The notes beneath the pieces are model-generated. The model did not search any database, was not told the DNA's origin, and saw nothing but the letters and a program-made list of their open reading frames with translations. A DNA stretch of 5,134 nucleotides, taken from contig JAQGPB010000071.1 in assembly GCA_028293265.1 (NCBI GenBank), forward strand, positions 1 to 5,134, given 5' to 3'. Below, in pieces: positions 4,943 through 5,134 of this stretch. Source of the DNA: Pedosphaera sp. (lineage in GTDB: Bacteria > Verrucomicrobiota > Verrucomicrobiae > Limisphaerales > Pedosphaeraceae). Every line of letters begins with the position of its first letter. The first letter of the stretch is position 1. The position numbers were made by a program, and so were the translations under genes.

Positions 4943-5134
4943 GGGCTATGCACTTGATTCCCCTAACCTCTACTGGTAGTGGTTGGCGGTGGACGACTAT
5001 CCTGAATACGTGCTGGAATTCAATGATCAGTTTCGCGACGAGGCGGCCTGCCGCAGCTACTTGGAATCCCTGCGCTGGCCGCAAGGCCCTCGCTGTCCCC
5101 GTTGCCCGCAGTCCCAAGTCTGGACCATGAAGCC
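4943..5134 (+). mobile_element. Left end of an IS1595-type insertion sequence (truncated by window)
   Basis: The presumed left terminus is GGGCTATGCAC at 4943, directly after the TTAAAAA repeat. A 46-nt non-coding leader precedes the start of a transposase frame that continues out of the window. Known IS1595-family elements have GG-starting terminal inverted repeats and make 8-bp AT-rich target duplications, which fits the junction. The right end is not in the window, so neither the inverted repeat nor the duplication can be confirmed. The boundary is inferred. Confidence 0.6.
4989..5134 (+). CDS. IS1595-family transposase, N-terminal zinc-ribbon part (3' truncated by window)
   Basis: The frame reads VDDYPEYVLEFNDQF..., then DEAACRSYLESLRWPQG, then RCPRCPQSQVW. 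This is the N-terminal pattern of IS1595-type (ISXO2-like DDE) transposases: an acidic/aromatic leader, an 'EEACRxYLxxLRWPxG' helix, and the first CxxC of a zinc ribbon (C39 and C42 from the GTG). Forty-eight codons are visible; the second half of the zinc ribbon and the catalytic domain are beyond the window. The frame is open only after a TAG at 4977, so the start is either the GTG at 4989 or the TTG at 4983, neither with a clear Shine-Dalgarno. Low expression is usual for transposases. It appears intact as far as seen. Confidence 0.82.
   Translation, partial: MDDYPEYVLEFNDQFRDEAACRSYLESLRWPQGPRCPRCPQSQVWTMK

Noticed and set aside
4948..5130. ATG-started frame beginning MHLIPLTSTGSGW in the insertion sequence
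   Set aside because: It is out of frame with the recognisable transposase N-terminus (YPEYVLEF, CPRC), which is the real coding frame there.

Overview
The window is a GC-rich bacterial chromosome segment with every credible gene on the + strand. It suggests a Verrucomicrobiota member, possibly of the former subdivision 3 (Pedosphaera/Limisphaerales type). That placement rests on the style of the IspH protein and on a dispersed intergenic repeat whose reverse-strand translation contains ECGGKRSATPL, a junk peptide I associate from memory with that group. It is an inference, not a computed result.

Left part (1-1595): the 3' part of a small integral membrane protein overlaps by 4 nt a 102-residue winged-helix regulator, a likely co-translated pair. 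After a 65-nt gap comes ispH (lytB), the last enzyme of the MEP isoprenoid pathway, with its three Fe-S cysteines and substrate-site residues in place.

Middle part (1596-3084): a gene for a ferritin-like diiron-type protein of unknown substrate has a strong Shine-Dalgarno. It is bracketed by two same-orientation copies of a composite non-coding repeat. The copies share a 46-bp identical core and a 24/25-bp upstream block. The left copy also carries a long imperfect hairpin that the right copy lacks. The two intergenic stretches (362 and 335 nt) contain these repeats, a few small dyads and no credible gene.

Right part (3085-4936): three membrane-protein genes lie head to tail (4-nt overlap, then a 2-nt gap) and look like one operon. 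They are a conserved multi-pass protein of unknown function, a 149-residue membrane protein from an AT-richer stretch, and a DUF1361-family protein. The last gene ends inside a 7-bp tandem repeat (TTAAAAA). Immediately after it comes what looks like the left end of an IS1595-type insertion sequence, whose transposase reading frame runs off the window.

No tRNA, rRNA or CRISPR array was found. The most useful leads are the repeat pair bracketing the ferritin-like gene, the uncharacterised ferritin-like and membrane proteins themselves, and the IS junction inside the tandem repeat.
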